NCBI RefSeq assembly: GCF_001625195.1
Contig: NC_054391.1
Span: forward strand, 7,203,157 to 7,267,156
Source of the DNA: Drechmeria coniospora
Taxonomy: Eukaryota; Ascomycota; Sordariomycetes; Hypocreales; Ophiocordycipitaceae
DNA length: 64,000 nt
Direction: 5' to 3'
Positions 24,501 to 37,707 of the stretch are shown in pieces (the stretch's first letter is position 1; each line of letters opens with the position of its first letter). Under the pieces are notes generated by a model, which had not been told where the DNA came from, made no database searches, and saw only the letters and a program-made list of their open reading frames with translations. The translations under genes and the position numbers were made by a program.

Positions 24501-26706
24501 GAGAAGAAATCAAAGGGCGAGGTGCTCATGTACCGCCGCGGCCACAAGCCGGCCGCGGCCAGGCACGCTGAGAAGAAGCGCGACGCCGAGGCCGTCATGG
24601 CGAACATCGGCCCCATCGTCACCGCCGAGAGGAGCCACAGGCAGGGCAAGGAAGGCGGCGTGCTCCAGGTTCAGACCTCCGTCTTCCAGTGGCACGACGT
24701 GTGCTACGACATCAAGATCAAGGGCGAGCCGCGCCGCATCCTCGACCACGTCGACGGTTGGGTGAAGCCCGGAACGCTGACGGCTCTCATGGGCGTCTCC
24801 GGTGCCGGCAAGACCACTCTTCTCGACTGCCTGGCCGACCGCACGGCCATGGGCGTCATCACCGGCGAGATGTTCGTCGACGGACAGCTGCGAGACATGT
24901 CCTTCCAGCGCAAGACCGGCTACGTCCAGCAGCAGGATCTGCACCTGCAGACGACGACGGTCCGCGAGGCCCTGAACTTCAGCGCCCTTCTGCGGCAGCC
25001 CGCCCACGTGCCGAAGGAGGAGAAACTCGCGTACGTCGAGGAGGTCATCAAGCTCCTCGAGATGGACGAGTATGCCGATGCTGTCGTCGGTGTTCCGGGC
25101 GAAGGCCTGAACGTCGAACAGCGGAAGCGTCTCACCATTGGTGTCGAGCTCGCCGCGAAGCCCCCGCTCCTGCTCTTCGTCGACGAGCCTACCTCCGGGC
25201 TCGACTCGCAAACCTCCTGGGCCATCCTGGATCTCCTCGAGAAGCTAACCAAGGCCGGCCAGGCCGTTCTCTGCACCATCCACCAACCGTCTGCCATGCT
25301 CTTCCAGCGCTTTGATCGTCTGCTCTTCCTTGCCAAGGGCGGCAAGACGGTCTACTTTGGCGAGATTGGCGAAAACTCAAAGATGCTGACCAGCTACTTT
25401 GAGCGCAACGGCGGCCATCCCTGTCCCGACGAGGCGAACCCGGCCGAGTGGATGTTGGAGGTTATCGGGGCCGCGCCCGGAACGTCGACGGATATTGACT
25501 GGTTCAGAACGTGGCGCGAGAGCCCCGAGTACACGGCCGTTCAGGAAGAGCTCGAAGAGATCAAGCGCGAGAAGCGCGACACGACGGATAACCCGCCGGC
25601 AGATGAGGACGCCGGCAGCTACCGCGAGTTCGCAGCCCCTCTTGCCGTCCAGCTCAAGGAGAACATCTACCGCGTCTTCCAGCAGTACTGGCGAACCCCC
25701 GTCTACATTTACTCCAAGACTGCCCTGTGCACCCTCGTCGCCCTCTTCATCGGCTTCATCTTCTTCGATGCCCCCAACAGCATTCAAGGCCTGCAGAATC
25801 AAATGTTCGCCATATTCCAGCTCCTTACCGTTTTCGGCCAAATAGTCCAGCAGTCCATGCCGCAGTTTGTCATACAGCGCTCCCTTTACGAAGCCCGAGA
25901 GCGGCCATCCAAGGTGTATTCCTGGAAGGTCTTCATGCTGTCGCAGATCATTGTCGAATTACCCTGGAATAGTCTTATGGCCGTCCTGATGTACTTTTGC
26001 TGGTATTATCCCGTCGGCCTCTACCGCAACGCCATACCTACGGATGCTGTTGCCGAGCGCGGGGCCCTCATGTTCCTCTTCCTGCTCATGTTCATGATCT
26101 TCACCGGCACCTTCTCGACGTTCATCATTGCCGGCTTCGAAACCGCCGAGGCTGGTGGAAACATGGCCAACCTGATGTTTACCTTGTGCCTCATCTTCTG
26201 CGGTGTCCTCGCGACCCCCGCGACCCTCCCTGGCTTTTGGATTTTCATGTGTAAGCACGCATTCCCCCACGCCTGTGCAGGCTCTCTGCCCCTCCGTTGT
26301 TGGTCGCCCCTGACTAACATATCCAGATCGCGTTTCGCCATTCACATACCTTGTGAGCGGCCTTCTCAGCGTGGGCGTTGCCAACACCGTCGTCGTCTGC
26401 GCCGAAAACGAGTTCCTGCACTTCGCGCCCCCCGACGGCCAGACGTGTGGCGAATACATGGCCGCGTATGAGTCTGTCTTTGGCGGAAAGCTGCAAAACG
26501 ACACCTCCACCGTTCTCTGTTCCTTTTGCCCAATCTCCGAGACCAACACGTTCCTCGCGGGCGTGAGCAGCAACTACGATGATCGTTGGCGCAACTTTGG
26601 CATCCTGTGGGCGTATGTCATTTTCAACGTTGTCGCAGCCCTCTTCGTCTATTGGCTTGCCCGCGTGCCCAAGAAGCAACTCGGCAAGGGCAAGAAGAAG
26701 GAATAA
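21584..26706 (+). CDS. PDR-type (ABC-G) multidrug transporter, full size
   Basis: Plasma-membrane efflux pump of the Pdr5/Cdr1 type, exporting drugs, toxins or lipids. Four exons, 21584-22352, 22704-23743, 23799-26250 and 26327-26706, join in phase to 1546 residues. Order is NBD1-TMD1-NBD2-TMD2. NBD1 has the degenerate PDR Walker [17 protein letters not shown] (about 225), signature [13 protein letters not shown] and degenerate Walker B with Asn ([15 protein letters not shown]). NBD2 has a canonical Walker [13 protein letters not shown] (about 935), degenerate signature [14 protein letters not shown] and canonical Walker [16 protein letters not shown]. This asymmetry is normal for the family, leaving one competent ATP site. 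The N-terminus has an Asp run ([12 protein letters not shown]). The start could also be ATG 21602. The first intron, 351 nt, is long for this genome. It converges on the OPT gene. Confidence 0.93.
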
Positions 26707-27490
26707 CCTACCCTCCCCGCTCCCTTCGATTCACCCTACAGCGCCATTTCTCGCCTCGCATCTGCACGACTTCACACCCGCCATTCACGGGGGAAACCGT
26801 ATGCTACACTGCCCACTAAGATGGGGAGCATTTCGGCTCCACGTACAATTCTCTTGTTGCATATCACACTCGCATTGGCTCTCTATTTCATTCCTGTACT
26901 TGCATTCGGTTGCGGCGCACGATAGACCGGTGGGTGTCAGTTGGTGGTCTCAGATGGATTCGTCACTCTTCAGAACCCTAGCTCCAGGAAAGAGACAGAT
27001 GATAAAAAGGACGTCGTCGTTAAATATAGAGAAAGCTAAAACAGTATGGACTCGTGCTATGTCTGGTGCTCATGTCTTGCTGTGCAATTGTCAAGAGCTG
27101 ATATCGGCGTGGCAGCGTTTCGCGCACATATAATATCTGATAACATCGAAGACTGATTTGCAGTCCCGTCTGTGTACAGACACTGACTGCATGGACACTG
27201 GTGGAAACTAGCAAGTGTATGTATTGAGTACACCTAGATGAATTTCCTTGAATTGTAAGGCTGCAAAATAGCAGTTTGGAGAACTAGTGGGGTCATTGAT
27301 AGGTATTTATGAGACAGCAATTCTGTCAGGAGACGATGCCAGCCAACACGCGCTGCGCTATCATCCAAATGCAGCAAAACCAGAACATGAAACAATGAAA
27401 CGAATCACACTCATTCATCAACGTCACTAATAATCGTCGGCTCCAACGGACCTCAACGCCATCAGGGGTCGCATGGTCGATTCATGAATT
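26707..27490. other. convergent 3' UTR interval
   Basis: Separates the ABC transporter stop (+) from the OPT transporter stop (-). Base composition is more AT-rich than the genes. No coding frame or structured RNA was recognised. Confidence 0.5.
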
Positions 27491-30400
27491 TCAAGGAGCA
27501 GGGACCTTGCTGGGATCCCACCATGGGTAGAACCGCTCGCCCTTGGCCAGCTTCAACAGCGTGCAGGGCTTGCCTTCGCACCCCATGTAGGGCTGCGTGT
27601 TGCCCCACCATTTGATCTCGATGCCCGCCCACTGAACGGAGAAGAGCATGACAATGGCAGAGATGGCGACGCCGGCGGAAAATGAGGCCGATAGCACAAA
27701 GTTGTACTTGGACCAGAACGCCAGGTAGCGGCTGCGGATGTAGATCCACGAGAACCAGGCAATGGGCACGCACGGCCAGGCATATGAGAAGCTGTAAGGG
27801 GCCCAGTGAAGCGATCCCGCGATGGCGGCAACGACGTGGATCTGTCGCAGGGCTTGGTTGTTCGGCCACGTCCTCCTCAGGAACCACATGAGGCTGACGA
27901 GAATAATGCCGATGGGGAACCCAAGAAGCAGGAATTTGTACTGGCCATCTTTGCCAAAGACCTTGATAGGGCCAATGGTGCCCCAGAGGACGGAGGCCGT
28001 GAAGAAAGTGTTTGGCCCAGGACAGTAAAAACGCATTGGTGCATCGGGCGTGCAAACATTCTTGATATCCATCTGAAAGAGTCGAGTTAGATCATTTTCG
28101 AGTTTGAACACATCGGGGCAAGGATATATGGGTCCCTTACCTGAAACTTCATAATTCCGGTGCAAATCAAGGTCGAAATAAGGGTGGCAAGCATCTGGCC
28201 TGCAAAGGTAACACGCGGAGGGATCTAGCTTGGGTCAGACGCCAGCGCTCCCACAGCAAGCCATTGAGATGGTAGCAAACCTTGACGTAATGAGCAATCT
28301 TCAAGTCGTTGGCGAAAGAGAGCGCATGGGCGCATGTGACATATCTGTCCCGTTAGCAAAGTCTGGCTTCAATTGGAACATGGAAATCCACCACATACCC
28401 GTATGACTTGAAGAAATTCATGGCAAGCGCGTTGCCCTCGACGATCATACCACCGATGAACTCGGCGAGCACGTTGAGGGTGACCTCCATGCCCGTCATG
28501 GCTGTGACGACACCGATGGGTACGACGAAGATCAAGCAGAGAAGAATACCATCTGGTGCTCACAGTTAGCACGACCAGGAACTTCGGCGGAGGGGTCGGG
28601 GTGGCGCATACAGAGCACGACGGCAGGCGAGGTGTAGGTCGGCCAGAGTGCGATGCCGAGGACGCCAAAGACGACGGAGATGACGAGAACGGAAAAGTAC
28701 CACCACTCAGAGACTGAGAAATTGTTAGAAACCTTGCCCAGGTCCGAGTTGGCACTACATGGCAAATGCAAGGATTCTCCATACCTTCGGGGTATGCCGC
28801 CATCAGACGATTGTGCACATCCATGTATTCGCCTTCGTTTTCCTCGGCTGGATGTCCCTCGGTTTTCTTACTCTTCTTCCACTTGAAGCCCCTGAAGAGA
28901 TTCTTGAAGCCCAAGGAAACTTCGTAGCGGTGATAAAAAATGACGTGGGCGATGACGGCTGAGTAAACGGCGAAGAACCAGCCGTAGAGGAGGGCATTGG
29001 CAGCTCCCATGTATGGAGCAGAGTAGGCAGAGTAGCTCTCCAAATGGAACATGCCACGGTGGTCAAGGGTGGCAGAGACATTGTACAGCTTGCCGAAGTG
29101 ATCAAAAATTCGGTTAGTGTTGATGGGCAGGTAGCCGGTGTTCCACAGGTTATTGAACCAGACGACAAGAATGAGCAGGCCGGTGATGAACATGCCGGCG
29201 ACGGCGTTGAAGGTCGAGAAGGATGGAAGCATCTACCGGATGTCAGCGGACGGAGCGGGACGATGAATGATGGGATGGAACTGACGAGGGGATCGGTTCC
29301 GTTCATGAAGCAAACAACGTTCCAGTCGAAGGTGGGCCACGGGTTGAAGAGCTAGAGAATGAAGGCAAACCTGGTCAGCTCGATTTTCTTCATTCTCAAG
29401 GACGGGTAAGGAGGGGCCTTACACCAAGGCCGTTCTGCATGCCGGTCAGGATATTCAACTTGAGGTTTGTCGGGGCGATCCAGGTCATCCATGAAAAATA
29501 CGACATGGCCTGGAAGATGTAGTTGGGAAACCAGAAGTAGACAAACATGGCGGAGAAGGTGTAGAGGAAGAACTTGTATCGCGACATGGACCACGTCTTC
29601 TTGAAGGGGCCCAGAACGCTCTGGTTCTCCTCGTTGTGCAGGGCAGAGTTCAGGGCGATGGTGACAAGGGACATGGGCCAGACGCAGTAGGAGGGGTAGA
29701 CGAGGAACTTTCTGGTTATGCCGGCGAGGCCGTAGCCAATGAAGTTGGTTGCGAAACCATTGAGGAACATGTACCCGAAGTGGCGAGCGTACTGCTGATT
29801 GAAGTACTGGGGCAAAACCTGGGTCCAGATGATGTAGTTTGTGTAGGGCAAGCTGCGGGAGGTGTTGGCCATGATGGCAATCAGCATGTGCTCCTTTTGG
29901 TTGAAACGGCCCGGGTTGAGGTTGATCCGGTGCCTCGTGAAGGGGATGCCCATCTCGACCCTGGGCATCCATCGCTCCCAAGCTTTGCCGATGGGAAAGG
30001 CGAGCAGCTGGGCAATGTTCGTATCGAAGCGAATAGCAGGCTGTCGGATGCTGAAGAGCTGATTGACGAAAGCGAGGAAGACGGAAAACATGATGCCAAT
30101 GGTCCAGGCGCGAATTGTGGAGACGGGAGTGTTGGGGTCGTCGTGATTATCGACGACGGCACGAACCTCGGCGTAGGGGCTGTTGTTGGTGATGAGGGCT
30201 GCTTCGAGCTTCATCTCCTGGACGAGCTGCTCGTGCTTCTCGGGGAACTCCATGATCTCCTCGTTTGCTGGCGGCAGAGCATCATCAGCATCGGAGCGGA
30301 ATCGAGGGGTGCGTCGTCGGCGCAAGCCTTACAGAGAAACTCCTTGATCTTTTGGAGGGTGACGTAGGGAAAGTTTGGATCACCGTCGTGTATGGCGACG

Positions 30401-30981
30401 ACTTTTTGCATCATCTTTGGCGTCACGGTCAGCAACCGAGACCAGGCGCGGCTGTCGTTTCGAGTTCGGGATCCACTTACATCGCGCACGCTCTCGAGCG
30501 ACAGGTTTGCGGCGGCTTCCTTGGCCTCGAGGATATCATCCTCGGTAGCATTGAGATGGCTACGTGAGGCATGATTGTGAGTACGATTTCCATTCTACTG
30601 GAAGAAACGTCTCGGCGATGCCGATACAGGACAGCAGCCACAGGAAGGAAGTTTTGGAGGGCGAACCGGGGCGAATTGGGAACGTCGACCAGATGATGGG
30701 TTGACGATGTCATCGAAAAAAACATGGAAGAATAAAGGAAAATAACAGAAATAACAGGGAAAGAATTTGAAAAAAGAACTCACCCTTCCAGAGCGTGAAC
30801 AACTTCTGGCTCAACATCTTCGGCCATCTGCAACATGTTAGAGACAATGAATGACCGGGAGTCGTTGATGGAGGATGGGAAGGCTTGCCATCTTCTCGCC
30901 GACGCTGCCGGTGAACGACTTCCTCAAGGCGGCGTCATCCTTGGGTGGGTCGTGGGCGTCGGACCTGGGGTCTTTCTCCAT
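27491..30981 (-). CDS. OPT-family oligopeptide transporter
   Basis: Proton-coupled membrane importer of small peptides (fungal OPT/Isp4-like group); metals or glutathione are alternative substrates. Twelve exons are inferred: 30981-30889, 30827-30784, 30559-30481, 30414-30333, 30267-29423, 29351-29286, 29232-28785, 28713-28612, 28552-28399, 28344-28281, 28224-28141, 28072-27491; every junction keeps phase and gives 880 residues. Family signs are the acidic N-terminus (VEPEVVHALEGHLNATEDD), ALITNNSPYAEVRAVVDNHD, LNPGRFNQKEHMLIAIMANT (OPT NPG block), TNFIGYGLAGITRKFLVYP, and many hydrophobic spans down to NFVLSASFSAGVAISAIVML. The first intron uses a GC-AG pair (GCAAGC...TTGCAG, 61 nt); if it is not real, translation would start at 30827. 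Several 3' splice sites are AAG or TAG. Intron density is high compared with the neighbouring genes. Confidence 0.9.
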
Positions 30982-31895
30982 GATCGCGAACTGCACAGCA
31001 CCGGTTTCCCGGGGCCTGTCGTTTGCGAAATGTGGTGAGTTGGATGGAGAAGAGAAGAGGATTTCAAGAGAGCGACGACGGCTGCTTTCATACGACGAGG
31101 ATCGACAGCTCGAGAGCTGGACCGATGTCAGCTCGTTCCTCCGTCACAGGATACCAGAGAACTTTTGGAAGGTGGCAAGAAGCTCACGTAGCATCGAGAA
31201 AGGCTAAAGATTAGACGTGCAGAACACCTGGCTGTGGCTGCATGAAGGCCGGACCGAGTTCCACCCTCCGGTCTGGACGAGCAGGGACTTTAGTATAGCC
31301 ATAGATACAGCATCGCATAGTATGGTGCCGCACACACATCCATGTACGGGTAGGTACATGTAATATGCCGGGGGCTGGTCGTACACTCCTGTGGTCGGTC
31401 AGGCGACCGAAGATTACCTGCTTCGTATTATTGCCATTGGTCGCTGCACACATGCGCACAAGGGGGCGCTCAAGAGGCAAGGCGACGGGGCCGTGGGGAC
31501 GGACGGGTTGACGGCAGAAGGGTTTGGCGCGGATACGTGCTCCGCACATCGCACATGTACGCGTACTCGCATCGCGGTGTGTCGGTCAGCCAGCCGGGTA
31601 ACCACAACATGGGTACCAAGTCGCATATGCTGATGCAGGTGTACATCAATCGTCCTCGAGTCTCGCGTGGTCATGCGGGAAGCGAAGGGTTCGACGAAAC
31701 AGCAGACCGTACGAGGACCAGTTCGAATCGGGTGTAGGTTGGCGTTGGCCCAATGAAGAGATGGACCTACAGTACCGAGCTGGCGTTGATCCAACAGATG
31801 CTTGCATTGCAGGGCTCATCGTTCGAGGAAAGTTCCATTGGCAGTTCCAATGGAAGGGCACCCGCCGTGGGAGTGAGCGTGGGGGATAGTGAGAT

Positions 31896-31927
31896 TAGCA
31901 TATTGGTGGATTAGCATATTGGTGGGG
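31896..31927. repeat. 16-bp direct tandem duplication
   Basis: The unit TTAGCATATTGGTGGA is followed at once by a second copy ending in G. Confidence 0.8.
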
Positions 31928-32559
31928 ACGAGCGTTGTGGGCATAGGCGTGCCCGTACTTGCGGGCACGTGTACGGTACGTGACAGGCGAAGTGTCGACG
32001 TCTGCGCTGGGTGGATGGATATGACGATCTCCTGGCCGATCCATCGTGCTGTGCGAGTGACGAACTCTTCGCACTCTGGAACTCGGTTAGGTGCACCAGC
32101 ACCAGCTCTGCTAGACCGGCAGGCAACATGCAACCCAGAACAGAGCACGACAGGTAGCTAGGGATGGTATCGGCATCCGTACAGTGTGCAGTAGACGCAT
32201 CGACATCACGATACGTGCTGGACGGGCTCGTGAAGCATGCAGGTCGGAACAAACAAACGGCGGGGCGAGCGAGCTGTCCCGTCGGCTGGCGTCTGTCGGA
32301 CGAGTGGGCGCCAAGGAGGCGGCATGGTGAGCACGAGTCCGTCCTTGCGCTGGTTGGAGGAGGCGTGAGAAGCTTGGAGCTTGGGACTTGCTTTCGGTTC
32401 GGAGGAGTGATGGGGAGGCGGCATAGGGTTCTTGGCGCTGCACGATGCACGGCTCGTTGGCCGGGCTGGCAGATGGAGCAGGATTCGTCAACGAGGATCG
32501 GATAGACTAGCATGTACCGCTGCCGCATAGAGATGTACTGGCTCACCTTATTCTTTGCC

Positions 32560-33960
32560 CGCACAGGTATACATGTACTTACGTGGACGGGTATGAGGTA
32601 CAGGCATACGGAGTACGGAGTACTTAGCACGTGTCGTCTCCATCCCAGTACAGGTACGGACGGCAGCTATATGTACATGCACGCTGCTAGATGCGTACAT
32701 GTGCTTGCAGGTATTGTAGTTATCGTGGCAGAGTACGGGGTGGTATAGCATTAGCCATGGCGTATCTGTACTTGCGCCAATTTGCTAGGTGCAATGAATG
32801 CGGCAACTGCTCATAGCGAGATACTTGGCGTCTGCACGAGCAGCACAAATGCTGCACATGTGTGCCTATGGCGGGCGATGCCGTGATGAAGGATGCGATT
32901 GGTGACACCCTTGCCCGATTGCGCCATTGTACAGCATTGCCTTTGTGCTGCCTTTGCGTCACGCCAGCGTTGTTTGTCGCCATCTGCAAGAACGGAGTCT
33001 ACCAGCGGCGGCGTCGGCGATGGTGGTGACAAGCCAAAATCTACGAGCAGGTGTACACCTATCGGACAGCATTTGGGACTCCGTCGTTTGGTGTAGTTGT
33101 GCTCCGTAATCGTTATTTTATTCAGTTGCAAGTGGTGAGCACGTGCACTTAACAATACTCCGTACCTACCGTAGCTGTACTTAAGTACCTACAGTACATG
33201 TACTTAAGTACTGTAGTTAGATGTACTTACTCCGTACTTACTCCGTACTTAGGTGTAGAATACATTAAGTACAGCCCCCTTCGTAGCCGTCCGTGTGTGT
33301 TCCCTGCTCCCTCCTTCCCTCTTGTGGCTTAGCCTAGTCCACACTTTTTTTGTAAAATCAAGTTTCCTCCTTCCCTAGGTAGGCAATGAAATCAGGACCC
33401 TGGTCCGTGCTGCGTATGTACCCATGTACTCCGGAATACAGTACTTGCACGTTTTTGTACTTGTGCATGTGCTGGTCTTACTTGTTGTCACTTGCTACCT
33501 GCTATTAATACATGCCAGCACTTACTTACTGTACTGTACTGTACTCCGTACTCCGTACTACGGCATCTTGAGTTGCTGAGTACACTGTACACCTAAAGTA
33601 GTGCATAGTACTTGTCGAGTGAGAAGAAGTAAGTGTACTCCGTAAGTACGTGCGGAGTGCATGCACTTGTATTCATACGCAGTATGTACTCCGTACTCCG
33701 TGATGTACTGCACACCTGCAGGTGCTAGGTACGCTTCCTTGGAAGGTACTGTACGTCGATGAAGTACGGAGTAGTACTCCGTACTTGTACATACTTATGT
33801 TAGGCTAGGCACTTACTTTCTTGTGTACTTGTATTGGTAACTGCAGGTAATTACCATCGCACTGAAGTACGGAGTACTCCGTACCGTCCTTAAAAGTAAT
33901 AGACGTAATACTTAAGTACTGTACATGTGCATGTAAGCAAGTACACGTAAATAGGCAGCC
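32560..33960. repeat. cluster of TACGGAGTA/TACTCCGTA and GTAC words
   Basis: The densest of several such clusters. Units TACGGAGTA and its complement occur singly, in tandem (33230-33250, 33538-33560) and as inverted pairs: 33762-33786 (12-bp arms, 1-nt spacer) and 33867-33884 (18-bp perfect palindrome). Other clusters lie near 9590-10260, 12750-13460, 19380-20640, 41130-41180, 43925-44115, 53640-53910 and 57150-57330. They fall in intergenic DNA and are rare inside the called genes. Confidence 0.8.
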
Positions 33961-35483
33961 AGCTCAGGCCTGGATGCAGGCGCCGGTGTAGTCACGTGCA
34001 TTGTTCCATCGGCAAAGCAATATTCGCCATGCGCGCCTCGGCGGCGGGAAAGAGGCCCAAAGATGGAAGGTGCTGGGCGCTAGAATTAAGCTTGTCCCTT
34101 CCCTTGCTTAGCTCACCGACCTTCGGATGACTAGCGAGGACTAGAGAAAGCCAAGGGATGACCAGAACGACGAGAGCGCCTCGAATGGCTAGAATGCCTC
34201 CTCTGTATTTCATGGAGAATGAATGCCCTGCAATGCCCAGCCTCGGCCAAAGGCTGGGCAGTCGTCCTTGGTCGATCGGACAGCCAGACAGATTGACAGA
34301 CCGACAATGATTCCAAATTCAACCACACCAGCCGTCCGTCGCCTCGTGCTACCGCTCGCCGAACCGTGATCCTTCGCGAGCCAAGCCGATGCAACTTCAT
34401 GCAAGAGGACACGAGCGCTCGGAGGGCCTCACTTCGTGGCTTGCACAGCCCGGAGCGATCCCGTCCCATGCGGACATCGATTGATCGTTTGGTTCGGCCG
34501 TCCAGCTGTGTCGCAACGGCAGCATGCGCTTCAGCTGCTCGACCACAGCTAGGCACCGTTTGGCCGGTACGGGACCCAACTGCACCGCATTCCTGCGCAG
34601 AGCTGCATTTTTTTTCGTACCCGTACGGCACGGTACATGGGATCCTGTCCTTGTTCGAATCTCGGCTGTCGTCTCGGCCAACTCGATCCAACGACAATCG
34701 GTCCACCTCTTGCGAACCGCTTCATCCCAACCCCGCCTTCCACCGCACTCTCCACTTCAGCCTGTCGGTACGACCATCACAAGGGGTAATTCTACTTGTC
34801 GGGCAGGAGGTATGAGGAGCGACCGCTCTGGATCCGATCGTCGTCCAATCGTCCCCCCCTTCCCCTCCTGGGGGGGGCCGACAATGGATGACAGAGAGGA
34901 GGGGGCCGACAGTCGAGACGGCGATCGCTTGGCTCGCAGACCAGTTTGCTCTCGTACGAGCACGCTTCGCAGCGCCACCGTACACGCTCACTGCCCTCCC
35001 GTGCACCTAAACTACACCTTCTAGCATACACCTTCAGCTATAAGCCAGGAACTTTTGCATCTCAGCCTCGGACGCAGATGGCTGTGCCCTGTTCGACTCT
35101 GACAAATATCGTCGCCGTCCGTCTGCGATCCCACCACCAGGCCCCCGCGGCAGCTGATGTGCTTGTCGTGTCCTCGCCCTCGCCCTCGCACTGCTGCTGT
35201 CGCACTGTCAGCCAAGGAAGCCAAGCCCTTGCCGCCTCGCGCAAATGGCGGTCCAGATTGCGGCATTTCTCTCTCCTGATCGTCGGTCCCCTTTGTTTGC
35301 GCTCCATTGGAACTGGCCATGGTCGATCGATGGTCAGCTGCTGGTTCCCCGGATTTTGATCCACCTACACATCTGCACCTAAGTATTGTTAGCTTCAACG
35401 TCTGCGTGCTCCAGTTCTGAGCCAAGCGGTATTGAAAAGGGGCCAGGGCCACGCATGCATCGGATGCTACGAACAGCAGCCCA

Positions 35484-35505
35484 CCCCCCCCCCCCCCCCC
35501 CCCCC
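35484..35505. repeat. C homopolymer, 22 nt
   Basis: An uninterrupted run of 22 C residues in non-coding DNA. The exact length may be affected by sequencing. Confidence 0.85.
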
Positions 35506-36362
35506 ACGACATGTGTGGCCCTTGCATATCTTCGAGTGCTGACACCCCAAGCCCTTCATCGTCGTTGTTTATTATGCGGCGACTGCATGCTAGAGGACTG
35601 CGCATGTACGCCCGCCCTTCCTACCTATCCCGACCATGCTTCTCATGCTCTCCATTGTCTCTGTCGGCGGAGCAGGAAGAGCAGGAAGCCGGGCATGCTC
35701 ACTTTGAGCCAGATTCCCCCACCGGCGCGGCTCCTTAAGGTCGAAAAGGGTTCCTGCCAAGGCACGCAGGGCATGTTTGGCGTACGCCTGACCTCATCCG
35801 TTCAATTCATTTTTAATGAATTACCCCACGAAATTGAAGGCGCCAAGAGTGGCGTCGAAAACGTGAAAGAATCCATGGAAGCGGACAGGGCGGAAGCAGA
35901 GCTGGGCATTTTGGTCTACAGGTTGCTCTATGGAGTAATACCGAGTGAGCATACTAACCGGGCGTAGTCACGGTAAAGGAGCCAATAATGCTGCATACCA
36001 CCTTGCTATGGCTCAAACATACCGAGAGCCCTTCGTCATGGGATGGCGCGATTGTCTCGGCCGCGGATCCGAGCTGCCCAAATCGTTCGTCCTTTATCTA
36101 CCTCCGTCTCATGTTGGCCTTCTCCATCCCAGCTATCCCAGCCGTGGAGCGCCGGCCACATGATCCGTCCATCCAGCTTTCACCATGAACACTCATTAGA
36201 TTAAACCACATCACACATCACACATCGTTCATCACCAACACCGGCTGTGGGTGCATCGACAGGGATCTGACTTTTTTATTTTAGCATCGGTACTTTCGCC
36301 AGAAGAAATGCACATGCGCGCGGAATGGTCATGGCCCCCTCTGCCATCAGCTCAAATGCAAC

Positions 36363-36424
36363 GGCCCAACACCACAAAGGCTAAGGCCCAACACCGCAAA
36401 AGCAAAGGCCCAACACCACATATG
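36363..36424. repeat. 22-bp imperfect tandem repeat, three copies
   Basis: Copies begin GGCCCAACACCACAAAGG (36363), GGCCCAACACCGCAAAAG (36385) and GGCCCAACACCACATATG (36407; last one shortened). No coding context. Confidence 0.8.
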
Positions 36425-37707
36425 CCTCTGCAGAACACCTCAAATAATATCCAGTGGGGCCTTTGGTATGCCGAGGCGGCAAGTCTGTGCAAGTACGAAT
36501 TCGTCGCAAGAGATGTCACCGTCGTTCCCGGCCAACGCCCGGGGAGGTGCGAACCGAACGGTTGACCGTTGTTTTGCTGCCGTCGGCACCACGCGAGGTT
36601 GGCAGTTTGGCCGTCGTTCGGTTCAGGTATGCACCATACGTTCCTTTCTTTTCCATTTTCCTTGGTCACTTCTTCAGTCCAAATCTCTTTTTCCCTTGGA
36701 TTTTCGAGAGGAGTGACTGAGATGGGCCAGACTCGGCATCAGCGGATGACATCGAAGCATCCTATTCGATGCCGAATATTCGATGCCGAATCACTCAAAC
36801 ACCAGCCTACCTTGCTATGCAAAAAGGCGACCAGCCTTAAGGCCGCATAGTTCAGACGCTCTCGCTACGTCAGATAATGAGCATTCTTCTTGCTTCCATT
36901 AATTATATTACTCGAATTTTAAATCCTGTCCTGCACTTCTTTTTATTTTTCTTGTTCCTTGTGCCTTTCGCAAAGCCCTCGCCTGACGAGGGTGCACGCT
37001 CACACACTCACATCAGCCACGTACAGCGGACACTCGCACTCGTACACGATACGTGACCGGCTTACCTTACTGTTGCTTCATCCGCTTACCGATATGTTCG
37101 TCTACAATTGCGATCGCCATCTTCATGAGGAATATCAGCACCAGCCGCAGCGATTGGTCGCATCATCACCAACCATCCTCTACGGATCTCACCACCCCCA
37201 AACCTCACCCATCAAATCGCCAACTGCCCAGCGCTTGTCCGCGTCACTCGCCCGAGTCACCCGGCCGACGACGCAGCATGAGCACCTCCTTATTGTTCAA
37301 GGGACCCCTGAGAACACCGGCCCTGACAACCAAGCCATTCGACGACGTGGAGTGGAGCTCGCGACGCCTGGGATCTTATCCAACCAAACGGCAGATAAAC
37401 CTCTTACAGGGTACCTGATGCGCGCGACGGACTGCAGTCTACCTCCGCTGCACGGTAAGCAAGGAGGGCTGCAGTTCATTTGTCGTCACTAAGAGGGAGC
37501 CCTGGTGGATTCCTGCGATGTCCTACACGACGGTATGCACATGTACATGCACCTCGAAATGGCACGATTCCAACGTCTCATGGCCAACCAACGACGCTTC
37601 ATTATCGTGCGGCATGGACCTTCGCTTTTTCTCTGACAGCGTGGCGCCGGATTCATCGATGACACCAGATGCTGCTTTACATTGACCAACCATGAAAATC
37701 GTGCTAG

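Noticed and set aside
35386..35967. 193-codon plus-strand frame, ending with somewhat protein-like text (GVRLTSSVQFIFNELPHEIE)
   Set aside because: Frame passes through the 22-nt C homopolymer and has no recognisable family; chance frame more likely.
37279..37418. Short frame MSTSLLFKGPLRTPALTTKP...
   Set aside because: Only about 46 codons, no supported neighbouring exons and no family match.
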